DNA from: CAMYKD01 sp041617155
GTDB taxonomy: Bacteria; Pseudomonadota; Alphaproteobacteria; Kiloniellales; JAKSDN01
DNA: 20,052 nucleotides
NCBI GenBank assembly: GCA_041617155.1
Contig: JBFJPL010000073.1
Location: 1-20,052, forward strand
Direction: 5' to 3'
Below, piece after piece: positions 1 through 7,612 of the stretch. A program made the position numbers and the translations under genes. Positions within the stretch are counted from its first letter, which is position 1. Each line of letters begins with the position of its first letter. The notes beneath the pieces were generated by a model. That model was not told where the DNA came from. It did no database searches and saw only the letters and a list, made by a program, of their open reading frames with translations.

Positions 1-48
1 CCGGGAGGGGGAGCGGGTTGGATCGACTTGTTCAGATAATGCTCAAGT

Positions 49-309
49 GGTCTAAATCAGACATATGGGTCCCCAAGGATCGCTTTTACCGCTTCCTTGG
101 TAGGAAGGAACGCGCGGGCGATGCCGTGCGCATCGTCAAGCTTGTCCGACGCCCCGAGGAAGCGGCAAGGGCGGCCCTTTGGGCGGCCTTGCGAGCGCCC
201 CGGCGTCGTTGCGCGGCGCTTGTGATGCGCCGGCATCACGCCGCGCCACGCGCCTAGCCGGATGATCTCGGAAGACCGTCCCAGGGGTGCCATATGTCTG
301 ATTCAGACC
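49..309. mobile_element. Candidate MITE-like element with ~31 bp terminal inverted repeats
   Basis: The 20 bases at 49-68 match the reverse complement of 290-309 at 19 of 20 positions. Extending inward to 79 and 279 keeps about 26 of 31 matches (a CCCC/GGGG block, then GGA/TCC). Each end carries a 13-base palindrome, perfect on the right (GTCTGATTCAGAC) and one mismatch on the left. The interior (~200 bp, very GC-rich) has no transposase. A 78-codon minus-strand frame starts at an ATG inside the right repeat and stops inside the left one, but it resembles no protein I know. No clear target-site duplication is visible. A non-autonomous transposable element is the best reading; a pair of regulatory palindromes is the alternative. 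Confidence 0.5.
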
Positions 310-474
310 GCTAGGAACGTCAGTCCGGATCCCCTATAGCCTTGCAAACCGGGGGTACGAAAATCCCCTTCTAAGGCCTCTGTTTGAGCCCCCTAGTTTC
401 CCGCGATTCGCGGATCGGTCATTTGGTGGAACCGAAAAGGTTCAACCGCATGGCCATCACGGAAGAATCTTCGC
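310..474. other. Intergenic stretch, no gene; two small hairpins
   Basis: No plausible coding region lies between the inverted-repeat element and the stop of the cyclase gene. Two small inverted repeats are present: CCGCG-att-CGCGG at 401-413 and GAACC-GAAAA-GGTTC at 429-443. The second extends by three more pairs after one mismatch. Either could form at the 3' end of the cyclase transcript on the minus strand, but neither is followed by a T-tract, so no intrinsic terminator is claimed. Confidence 0.4.
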
Positions 475-2208
475 TCATTCCTCGGGCAGCCCCGCCTCAC
501 GCAAAGCGTCGAGATAGCGCGGATCCCGAATGTGACGGCGCGCGTAAACGGCTTTGATGCTCGCTTTCGGCTGCAGTCGAAGCAGCGCGGCGACCGTTGC
601 CCGCGCGTCCTCGAGCCGGTCGAGAAACACGTAGGTGCAGGCCAAGAGAGTTTGCGCTACCAGGTAATCGGACCGCAGAGCAACGCTCCGCTCAAGCGCT
701 TGAGCTGCCTCGGCATAACGACCGGTCGCGGCAAGAGCCGCGCCCCGAGCTTGCATGAACAAAAACATCCACGGGTCACGCGGGCTTAGCTCTTGTGTCT
801 TCTCGATTTCCGCCAGAGCGCCCGCTGCGTCATGATTGTAGAGAAGGGCCGTACTGAGCGTTAAACGGCTGAGAACGCAGTTAGGATCGAGTACGACAGC
901 ATGCCGCGCTTGGACGACGCTCTTGTCATGTTCGCCCATCACCGCAAGGGCGGCGCTACGACAGGCGTACGGCCATGGATCGCTGGCATCGAGTTCAATG
1001 GCTTTGAGTGCCAAACGATCGGCTTCTTGGTAGTCGTCCAGCGGGGTGTCGGACCATCCACACATGGCTTTTGCGATGAAGACCAGCGACAACAAACTGG
1101 AGGCGCTGGCGTAACGCGGATCGAGCTCGAGCGCGCGTTCCAACAGGCGTCGGGCTTCGTCTAAACCGGATTCCGACATGTTCCAGACATGGGGTAGGGC
1201 CCTCATCGTGAGGTCCCAGGCATCCAACTTTTCCGGGTGGATTCGGTGGGCCCGCTTGGACTCGGCGGAAAGGAAACTAGGTTCTATGGCCTGAACGATG
1301 TTGTGGGTGATCTGGTCTTGCAGATCGAAGATATCTTCCAGGGCACCGTCGTAGCGGTCTGCCCAGATATGGCTGCCAGTGTCTGCGTCAATGAGATGAC
1401 ACGTTATGCGCACGCGCTTTCCCGCCTTGCGTACACTTCCCTGCAATATGAATCGCGCACCAAGCTCATGCCCAACCTGCCTCAGATTGACGTTCTTTCC
1501 CTTGTATGAAAACGACGAGTTGCGGGCAATGACCTGGAACCAGCGCAGGCGCGACAGTTCGGTGATGATTTCTTCCGTGATGCCGTCGGCAAAATATTCC
1601 TGCTCGGGATCCCCGGACGCATTGTCAAAAGCCAGTACTGCGATCGAGGACTTCTCGGCGAGCGATGGGTCGGCAGCCGAGGGCCTGCCGGTTTCCATGG
1701 GCGGCCATTGCCAAACGCGGACGGGTTTAGCGATATTCTTGAGCTTGTGCTCGCCGGTATTGTCGAATGTCGGGTCGATCTTGCCGCTAAGATGCATGTA
1801 GGCAGCGTCGGAGACGGCAATGCTGCCCGGCGCGGCAACTTCCTGTAGGCGCGCGGCGACATTGACCCCATCGCCATAGATGTCGTCCTCCTCGACGATG
1901 ATGTCGCCCAGGTTGATGCCGATCCGGAATTCCATGCGGCGGTCTTCCGGCACGTCGGCGTTGCGAGCGGCCATGGCCCGCTGGATGCCGACCGCGCATG
2001 CCACCGCGTTCACCACGCTGGCGAACTCGACCAGCGCGCCGTCGCCGGTAAGCTTGACGATACGCCCATGGTGCTCGGCGATCTTCGGATCGATGAGTTC
2101 GCGCCGGTTGGCCTGGAGCCCGGCATGGGTCCCCGCCTCGTCCTCACCCATGAGGCGGCTGTAACCGACCACGTCGGCGGCCAGAATTGCTGCGAGCCTC
2201 CGCTCCAT
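475..2208 (-). CDS. Class III adenylate/guanylate cyclase with TolB-like and TPR domains
   Basis: This is a predicted soluble cyclase of 577 residues that would make cAMP (or cGMP) from the nucleoside triphosphate. Residues ~1-165 form a class III catalytic domain: the first metal Asp is D12 (ILAADVVGYS), the second is D56 (VKLTGDGALVEF), with the preceding K52 and DGVNVAARLQ carrying the transition-state Asn and Arg. Residues ~185-310 match the TolB-like N-terminal domain (SIAVLAFDN, YFADGITEEI, GARFILQGSV). The remainder is TPR-like helical repeats (ALELDPRYASA, AIELDASDPW). No membrane segment is seen. I chose the ATG at 2208 because AGGAGG lies six bases upstream; an in-frame TTG at 2214 is less likely. 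This architecture is common and multicopy in Rhizobiales and Rhodospirillales. The signal sensed is unknown. It stands alone, divergent from the acetamidase gene. Confidence 0.92.
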   Translation of the reverse strand: MERRLAAILAADVVGYSRLMGEDEAGTHAGLQANRRELIDPKIAEHHGRIVKLTGDGALVEFASVVNAVACAVGIQRAMAARNADVPEDRRMEFRIGINLGDIIVEEDDIYGDGVNVAARLQEVAAPGSIAVSDAAYMHLSGKIDPTFDNTGEHKLKNIAKPVRVWQWPPMETGRPSAADPSLAEKSSIAVLAFDNASGDPEQEYFADGITEEIITELSRLRWFQVIARNSSFSYKGKNVNLRQVGHELGARFILQGSVRKAGKRVRITCHLIDADTGSHIWADRYDGALEDIFDLQDQITHNIVQAIEPSFLSAESKRAHRIHPEKLDAWDLTMRALPHVWNMSESGLDEARRLLERALELDPRYASASSLLSLVFIAKAMCGWSDTPLDDYQEADRLALKAIELDASDPWPYACRSAALAVMGEHDKSVVQARHAVVLDPNCVLSRLTLSTALLYNHDAAGALAEIEKTQELSPRDPWMFLFMQARGAALAATGRYAEAAQALERSVALRSDYLVAQTLLACTYVFLDRLEDARATVAALLRLQPKASIKAVYARRHIRDPRYLDALREAGLPEE

Positions 2209-2848
2209 GACCAACCCTCCTCAGGTGGTCAGGAATACGCTTCGATGTTACGGCAAGAACGGCAGAAATCCTAGTCCAGCCCAATGGCGGCTAAATGGAC
2301 AGCGGAGTCGATCATGGGTCAGGGTCGGACGAAAATCGACCGCTGGCGCCAGGTCGGCTCTCAAGGGTAGAACCGACGAAATTTGCCAAAAAGCTGACAT
2401 TGCGGTCGAAAGGTCCGCTTCCGGCCCCTAACTCACCGTCACAGAGAGAGCGCCGGAACGGCAATATCACAATCACGCTGGACACGTGAAAACCGCGGGT
2501 TTCTGCGGCGGACGGAATTTTCAGTAGGGACAACCTCGAGGAGACCGGCGAACAAGCGGTCAAGAAATCCATAGGTCCGTAAGGATCTGGCGGAGTTATG
2601 CGCAAAGTCTCGAATGGGTCTACCATCAAGATTCGAATGGAAATGGCCGTTGTTGTGGTTGCGCTGACCAAGTGCGAGGCGGGTGTAACGTAATTCAAGG
2701 ATTCCGCTTCAGACCATGTTCCGCCCTGGTGTCTAGGATTCGCTGCTCACCTGCCGTAGCATTATGCGACACTACGCCGCTTTTTCGGTCATCGAGGCGG
2801 AGTGTGATGGAGCGCAGGGTTGCAAGATTGGATGAAGGGAGGATTATC
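2209..2848. other. Long divergent intergenic region, no gene recognised
   Basis: About 640 bases separate the divergent cyclase and acetamidase genes. Open frames crossing it have no recognisable protein character. The region is less GC-rich than its neighbours. It holds a perfect 10-base palindrome CTGGCGCCAG at 2343-2352 flanked by CGAC/GTCG (2337-2340 and 2353-2356), and AAACC-GCG-GGTTT at 2490-2502. These could be regulatory sites for either gene, but no promoter is confidently assigned. The acetamidase frame stays open upstream to 2672, but that stretch lacks a family match and precedes the Tat signal, so I treat it as untranslated. Confidence 0.45.
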
Positions 2849-4276
2849 ATGAAGTCGAATAGTGGGACGAGTGCGAGCGGCGAACCGGTCGCCGATGACC
2901 GGCGCAGCTTCCTGAAGGGCGCCGCCGTCGCGAGCAGCGCCGCGGCGACCCTAGGTGCAATGGGATTTCCCCATATCTCCGCTGCGCGCGCGGCGGAGAT
3001 GACGCCGGGGAAGATCGCGACGACGAATCACTACTATGTTCCCGCCACGGCCGCGACGGTGCACTGGGGCTATTTCAGCAAGAGCCTCAAACCCCTGGTT
3101 GAGGTCGGTTCGGGCGATTTCGTCACCATCGAGGCGCTGACCCATCACGCGGGTGATGACTACGAGCGGATGATCAAGGGCGACCCGGGCCTCGAGAGTG
3201 TCTATCTCTGGACCAAGGATCAGAAGAACGTGAGACGTCGCGGCGCCGGCCCGATGGAAGCGTCGGTCTTTGGCCGCGGTGCCGGTGAAGGATTCGGTGT
3301 GCACATCCTCACCGGTCCGGTCTACGTACGCGACGCCTCGCCTGGCGACATCCTCGAGGTGCGCATCCTCGACGCTCAACCCCGCCCTTCGGCGAACCCG
3401 AAGTACAAGGGTAAGTCGTTCGGCAGCAACGCCGCCGCGTGGTGGGGGTTCCACTATCAAGATCTTATCGAGGAACCGAAGCCGCGCGAGGTCATCACCA
3501 TCTACGAGCTCCAGACCGACGGCGAGCGCGACTGGGCGAAGGCAGCATACAACTTCCGCTGGGTGCCGCAGACCGACCCATTCGGCGTCGTCCACGAGAT
3601 CATCGACTACCCCGGTGTGCCCGTGGATCACTCGATCATCAAGGAGAATCACGGCATCCTCAAGAACGCTCGCATTCCCGTCCGCCCCCATTTCGGGGTG
3701 ATCGGCCTCGCCCCGAGAGAGGCCGATGTCGTCGATTCGATTCCACCGGGCTACTTCGGTGGCAACATCGACGACTGGAGAATCGGCAAGGGCGCCACGA
3801 TGTACTACCCCGTTGCCGTCGAGGGCGGGCTGCTCTCGGTTGGCGACCCGCACGCCGCGCAGGGCGATTCGGAGCTGTGCGGGACCGCGGTGGAGATGTC
3901 GCTCACCGGCGTCTTCCAGGTCGTCCTGCACAAGAAGGACGAGCTCGGCGGTACGATCCTCGAGAACCTGAACTACCCGCTCCTCGAAACCCAGAGCGAG
4001 TGGGTCGTCCACGGCTTCAGCTACGCGAACTATCTCGCTGAGCTCGGGGATAAGGCGCAGCAAAAGGTCTACGAGAACTCGTCCGTCGACAAGGCGATGC
4101 GCGATGCGTTCCGCAAGATGCGCCACTTCCTCATGACGACGCAGGGCTTGAGCGAGGACGAGGCGATTTCGCTCATGACGGTTGCCTCCGATTTCGGCAT
4201 CACCCAGGTCGTTGATGGCAACTGGGGCGTGCACGCGTCGATCAAGAAGCGGGTGTTCGCCGGAGAGAGCGCTTAG
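2849..4276 (+). CDS. Tat-exported acetamidase/formamidase family protein
   Basis: The 475-residue product belongs to the FmdA/AmdA family, which hydrolyses small amides such as formamide or acetamide to ammonia and the acid. Residues 18-23 (RRSFLK) plus a hydrophobic, Ala-rich stretch ending near AARA at 45-48 form a twin-arginine signal, so the enzyme should fold in the cytoplasm and act in the periplasm. Family motifs are clear: HILTGPVYVRDASPGD, RPHFGVIGLAP, GGNIDDWRIGKG, and SVGDPHAAQGDSELCGTA. The start is the ATG at 2849, with GGGAGG about six bases upstream and the signal immediately after; a longer in-frame extension to 2672 would bury the signal. The classical cytoplasmic enzymes lack such a signal. 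No amide transporter or ammonia-assimilation gene lies alongside, so the true substrate is unknown. Confidence 0.92.
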   Translation: MKSNSGTSASGEPVADDRRSFLKGAAVASSAAATLGAMGFPHISAARAAEMTPGKIATTNHYYVPATAATVHWGYFSKSLKPLVEVGSGDFVTIEALTHHAGDDYERMIKGDPGLESVYLWTKDQKNVRRRGAGPMEASVFGRGAGEGFGVHILTGPVYVRDASPGDILEVRILDAQPRPSANPKYKGKSFGSNAAAWWGFHYQDLIEEPKPREVITIYELQTDGERDWAKAAYNFRWVPQTDPFGVVHEIIDYPGVPVDHSIIKENHGILKNARIPVRPHFGVIGLAPREADVVDSIPPGYFGGNIDDWRIGKGATMYYPVAVEGGLLSVGDPHAAQGDSELCGTAVEMSLTGVFQVVLHKKDELGGTILENLNYPLLETQSEWVVHGFSYANYLAELGDKAQQKVYENSSVDKAMRDAFRKMRHFLMTTQGLSEDEAISLMTVASDFGITQVVDGNWGVHASIKKRVFAGESA

Positions 4277-4648
4277 CCTACGCGGTGCGGGGCTGCACGA
4301 ACGCGCTTGTGGCCGGCCGGCGTTCGGTTCTAAAGGGCGTCAAGGCCGATTCGGCCGAACGCTGAGCGGCTTGTACTGAAATTCAGGATTTCTCGCACGC
4401 CTTGGGAATGAGGGCTACCGGTGGCGCGCCAATGTCGGCTTGTTGGTCTAGAGCGGTCGCGAACTCGCAGCAGCGTTTGTGTTGACCTGAGCCCCTTTTT
4501 CCCTCCACTCAAAAGTAGAGCCCGTTCTGGTTTTGCTCTGCGACCCTTCTTTGGAGCGCCGGTGGCTAGAGTTTTCCGGCTTTCTCACGTCGGCGGGCTG
4601 GCTACGCCGTTGTGATTTGTGAGCGTGATCGGCGCGGTGGCCGGTCTT
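4277..4648. other. Intergenic region between convergent genes; one inverted repeat
   Basis: These 372 bases lie between the 3' ends of the acetamidase (+) and the small secreted protein (-). No gene is supported. An 8-base inverted repeat GCGTTCGG/CCGAACGC occurs at 4320-4327 and 4355-4362, with a smaller GGCCGA/TCGGCC hairpin between at 4344-4349 and 4351-4356. It could end the acetamidase transcript, but no T-tract follows. A T-run (CCCCTTTTTCCC) around 4491-4502 has no stem. Confidence 0.35.
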
Positions 4649-4987
4649 CTAGGGCTTGGCGGCGGCGTTCGGGATCACCTTGCCGCCATAGGCGTGGATG
4701 CGGCAGGGCACGCCCTTGCTCTGGCGCTCGCAGCGATAGAGCGCGCGCTGACGCAGGTTCGTGGGCCGGCAGCCGGTCGCGCAATAGGAATAGACGCAGA
4801 CCTTGCCGTCTTGCGAGAGCGCGAAGTAGTGCGCCTTGAACTGGCGCTGGTACGCCGCGAAGGCGGCCTCGCAGTCGGTGCTGGTGATCGTGATCGGCGG
4901 GTCGATGTCGGTGTCGCCGGCGGTCGCGGCCGGCGCGGCAAGCAACCCGGCGACGGCGATAAGAAGAACGGGAAAAGCTTTCGTCAT
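4649..4987 (-). CDS. Small secreted cysteine-rich protein of unknown function
   Basis: The 112-residue product begins with a good Sec signal peptide (MTKAFPVLLIAVAGLLAA, probable cleavage after ATA near residue 23). The mature part has six cysteines, at 39, 64, 69, 73, 86 and 95, consistent with three disulfides in the periplasm. The segment CVYSYCATGCR is followed by ALYRCERQSKGVPC and a basic C-terminus. I recognise no named family. The ATG at 4987 was chosen because GGAG lies about ten bases upstream and the signal peptide starts there; the frame is open further upstream. It follows the ParA-like gene on the same strand after ~117 bases, so co-transcription is possible but functional linkage is not evident. 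Confidence 0.7.
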   Translation of the reverse strand: MTKAFPVLLIAVAGLLAAPAATAGDTDIDPPITITSTDCEAAFAAYQRQFKAHYFALSQDGKVCVYSYCATGCRPTNLRQRALYRCERQSKGVPCRIHAYGGKVIPNAAAKP

Positions 4988-5104
4988 GTCGCCGGTCTCC
5001 AAATTGATCGGTCGGGTTCGGCTGGGCTGGTGCGCGGCCATTGTCGGCGCGGCGACCCGCCGCTGGCAAGAAACCCCCGTCCGCGCCGCTTCATCGACGG
5101 CCCG

Positions 5105-5731
5105 CTAGGCGCCATTGGTGATCGAGCGGAGCAGGGGGCGCCAATCCTCTTGGAGGTCTTGGCCGCGCTTGCCCGGCAAATCGAAGATGCCGAGGCCGAG
5201 CCGCGCCAGCTCGTTGTAAATGGCCCGGTCGGGCAGCCAGCCGAGCTGCGGCCGGTCGAGGCCGAAGAGGAACAGATCGAGCCGCGCGGCCGCCCGGCTG
5301 TTCCGGCGCACCCGATTGCCGATCACGATGACCGGCTTCTTGTTCTTGCGGATCGGCTTGAGCTCGTCGAGGCGCTTGACGAAGCGCGCCGTGGTCTCCT
5401 GATCGAAGGCCGACGGCAGCACCGGCACCAGGACGACATCCGCCTGCGCGACCAGCGCCTCGGTCTTCTTGCCCCTGATCGCCGCCGGCGCGTCGATCAC
5501 CAGCACGTCGGACTTCTTCGGGACCTTGTCGGGATCCTTGATCCAATCGACGCCCTCGATGGCCGCCGCCGTGTCGGGACGCCGGGCCAGCCAACGCAAG
5601 CTGCTGCCCTGCCGGTCGACATCGGCGAGGAAGCAACGCCGGCCCATGGCCGCGAAGGCGGCGGCGAGATTGGTGGCGACCGTGGTTTTACCGCTGCCGC
5701 CTTTCGGATTTGTCACGAGAACGGAAAGCAC
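5105..5731 (-). CDS. ParA/MinD-family P-loop ATPase
   Basis: The 208-residue protein carries the deviant Walker A box of the ParA/MinD group, NPKGGSGKTT at residues 8-17, with both signature lysines (K10, K15). It also has the switch region DVDRQGSS and a Walker B-like VLVIDAP. Such ATPases dimerise on ATP and position DNA, chemoreceptors or other cargo. The size matches the short orphan ParA proteins (~200-220 residues) that lack an N-terminal DNA-binding domain. No ParB or parS-like sequence is next to it. I prefer the GTG at 5731, with GGAG seven to ten bases upstream and a start directly at the beta strand before Walker A. A TTG at 5755 would add eight residues. Its cargo is unknown; chromosome segregation is unlikely because ParA would normally pair with ParB. 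Confidence 0.85.
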   Translation of the reverse strand: MLSVLVTNPKGGSGKTTVATNLAAAFAAMGRRCFLADVDRQGSSLRWLARRPDTAAAIEGVDWIKDPDKVPKKSDVLVIDAPAAIRGKKTEALVAQADVVLVPVLPSAFDQETTARFVKRLDELKPIRKNKKPVIVIGNRVRRNSRAAARLDLFLFGLDRPQLGWLPDRAIYNELARLGLGIFDLPGKRGQDLQEDWRPLLRSITNGA

Positions 5732-5802
5732 ACCCCACTCCACTGATTGAGCCAAACAACCATATCACGCTTCGCGGCGATGGCCAGTCCGGCGTCGCGC
5801 GC

Positions 5803-6372
5803 TTACGCGGTGAAGTGCTCGACCTCGATCAGCCGGCGCGAGCCGGCGGCCACGTCGTAGACGTGGAAGTTGCTGAGCTCGCGGCCGTAGAGATGGAGGC
5901 TGACGGCGCGCGGCCGGTCCGCCGGCACGCCGGTCATGTGGATGTGGTCGGGATTGGGCACGAAGCTGGTGACCGTGGACTCGCCCAGAAGTATGACGCC
6001 GCCGCGCGCCAGGCGAATGTCGCGGTCCCGCGCGCGGTCGGGATCGAGGCGGATGTAGTTGCGCTCCTCGAGCACGCCCTCGACCACGCCGACCACGCCC
6101 CAGGTGCCGTGGTCGTGGACCGGGGTCCATTGCCCGGGCAGCCAGACCAGGGCGAACAGCGACAAGAGCCCGTCGTCGGCGATATGGATCGCGTTGCGGG
6201 CATAGTGCGCCGGGTCGGCGCGGAAGTGCCCGGGTTCGAGGAAGCCGCGGTCGCCGCACAGCAGCCGGCGCATCAGGGGCGCGATCGCCTGCACGCAGTC
6301 GCAGGGATCGCGGCCCCGCTTCGACAGCCGCTCGGCGTCGGCGACGAAGCTCTGCAAGTCGTAGGCGCTCAT
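5803..6372 (-). CDS. Cysteine dioxygenase-type cupin (thiol dioxygenase)
   Basis: The 189-residue protein matches the type I cysteine dioxygenase family, non-haem iron enzymes that oxidise cysteine (or 3-mercaptopropionate) to the sulfinate in the cytoplasm. The first cupin motif is VHDHGTWGVVGVVEG, giving iron ligands H86 and H88. The third His is probably H143 in NPDHIHMTG. VSLHLYGREL at ~157-166 contains H160 and Y162, matching the conserved active-site His and Tyr. Bacterial enzymes that cannot form the Cys-Tyr crosslink have Gly where mammals have Cys, and the Gly at residue 99 fits that. The start has GGGGGA about ten bases upstream. It lies 222 bases downstream of dhaK on the same strand, probably its own unit. 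Substrate choice between cysteine and other thiols is not resolved. Confidence 0.85.
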   Translation of the reverse strand: MSAYDLQSFVADAERLSKRGRDPCDCVQAIAPLMRRLLCGDRGFLEPGHFRADPAHYARNAIHIADDGLLSLFALVWLPGQWTPVHDHGTWGVVGVVEGVLEERNYIRLDPDRARDRDIRLARGGVILLGESTVTSFVPNPDHIHMTGVPADRPRAVSLHLYGRELSNFHVYDVAAGSRRLIEVEHFTA

Positions 6373-6594
6373 GTCGTGCGTCCCCCGTTCCGTCCGATGG
6401 GCCCGATCCTAGCAGCCCGTGAGCAATACTCGGACAGGCTCCTAGAACGTCTTCATGCACCCACCGGGTGATCCGGTGCTGCTCGTCCCCGAAACAACGA
6501 TCCTTGATGACGCAGGTCGAACAGGCATTGGTCCAGGTGGGCCGCAACGTCTCGTTTCGGCGGCGATGAAGTTCGTTCGCCGTGCCGCCCCGCG
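6373..6594. other. Gap between dhaK and the thiol dioxygenase gene; imperfect inverted repeat
   Basis: A 10-base inverted repeat with 8 matches (6409-6418 and 6436-6445, around CTAG and AGCC) could fold in the minus-strand transcript after dhaK. No T-tract follows, so terminator function is uncertain. A minus-strand frame starting at an ATG at 6598, overlapping the dhaK stop, reads across this gap with a CxxCx5C motif. It then continues as a low-complexity frame over the dioxygenase gene. It may be a small or broken gene; see findings. Confidence 0.35.
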
Positions 6595-7581
6595 TCACCA
6601 GCGCAGCGCTGCGGTACGAACCGGTGCGTCCCAGAGCTTCAGTATTTCGTCGTCGGCCTTGGTCAGGGAAATCGAGCAGCCCGCCATGTCAAGTGACGTG
6701 CAATAGTTCCCCACCAGAGAGCGCGCGATTTCGATCCCCCGGTCCTCGCACAGGCGCCGCGCCGCATCGTAGACGACATACAACTCCATCAGCGGCGTGC
6801 CGCCCATACCGTTGACCAACAGGATGACCCGATCGCCGGACTTGGACTTGAGAGTCGAGGTTATCGCCTCCAGCATCTCGACAGCGATCTCCTTCGCCTC
6901 GATCATCTTGACCCGGCGCCGCCCCGGCTCGCCGTGGATCCCGACGCCCATTTCCATCTCGTCCGGGCCCAGCTCGAAGGTCGGTTTTCCGGCGGCGGGA
7001 ACGGTACAGCTGGTCAGCGCGACCCCCATGCTTCCTGTCGCGGCATTGACCCGGCCTCCCAAATCTTTGCAGGCCGCGAGGTCCGCGCCGGCCTCGGCGG
7101 CCGCGCCGACGATCTTCTCGACCACGACGGTGCCGGCCACACCTCGCCGGCCCTGAGTAAAAAGCGAGTCTTCCACCGCAACGTCGTCATTGGTGACAAC
7201 GGTCGCGTGGTTCACCTCCAGCATCTCGGCCGCCATCTCGAAATTCATGAGGTCGCCGGCGTAGTTCTTCACGATGAACAGCACGCCGGCCGAGGCGTCG
7301 ACAGCCTGCGCCGCAGCCAACATTTGATCGGGCGTCGGCGAGGTAAAAACCTCGCCGGGGCAGGCGGCGTCGAGCATACCCTTGCCGACAAAGCCCGCGT
7401 GCAAGGGCTCGTGGCCCGATCCGCCGCCCGAGATCAGCGCGACCTTGCCCTTCGGCGTACCGCCCGCGCGGGTGACGAACTTGGGGTCCAGATTGACCGA
7501 GACCAGCTCCCGGTGCGCCGCGCCGAACCCGTTCAGGCTGTCGGTCAGAGCCTGGTCGACTTTGTTGATGAGTTTCTTCAT
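6595..7581 (-). CDS. dhaK: Dihydroxyacetone kinase, substrate-binding subunit DhaK
   Basis: This is the subunit that covalently binds dihydroxyacetone and receives phosphate from DhaL-ADP/ATP, giving dihydroxyacetone phosphate for glycolysis. The 328 residues match the usual length. GGGSGHEPLHAGFVG places H57 (E. coli H56), NYAGDLMNF gives D110 (E. coli D109), and MGVGIHGEPG gives H216, the residue that forms the hemiaminal with substrate (E. coli H218). All three are present. The ATG at 7581 follows GGAGG and GGAG; an upstream in-frame start would cover this ribosome-binding site. It is the last gene of the operon, 31 bases after the helix-turn-helix gene and split from dhaL-dhaM by three genes, whereas dhaKLM are usually adjacent. 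Related kinases act on erythrulose, so a C4 ketose cannot be excluded. Confidence 0.95.
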   Translation of the reverse strand: MKKLINKVDQALTDSLNGFGAAHRELVSVNLDPKFVTRAGGTPKGKVALISGGGSGHEPLHAGFVGKGMLDAACPGEVFTSPTPDQMLAAAQAVDASAGVLFIVKNYAGDLMNFEMAAEMLEVNHATVVTNDDVAVEDSLFTQGRRGVAGTVVVEKIVGAAAEAGADLAACKDLGGRVNAATGSMGVALTSCTVPAAGKPTFELGPDEMEMGVGIHGEPGRRRVKMIEAKEIAVEMLEAITSTLKSKSGDRVILLVNGMGGTPLMELYVVYDAARRLCEDRGIEIARSLVGNYCTSLDMAGCSISLTKADDEILKLWDAPVRTAALRW

Positions 7582-7612
7582 GTCTCCGCCTCCCTCGTTA
7601 GAAGTGGGTCGC

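Noticed and set aside
351..368. T-arm-like sequence (GGGGG, loop, TCCCC) suggesting a tRNA fragment
   Set aside because: No anticodon arm, D-arm or acceptor stem can be placed around it, and the loop does not match the T-loop consensus.
2672..2848. N-terminal extension of the acetamidase frame
   Set aside because: It would place 59 residues before the Tat signal and lacks a good ribosome-binding site; the ATG at 2849 has one.
2951..4234. 427-codon open frame antisense to the acetamidase gene
   Set aside because: The sense protein matches a known family throughout; the antisense frame is an artefact of GC-rich codon use.
4619..5746. 375-codon plus-strand frame over the secreted protein and ParA genes
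   Set aside because: The minus strand encodes a signal-peptide protein and an unmistakable ParA; the plus frame shows no motif.
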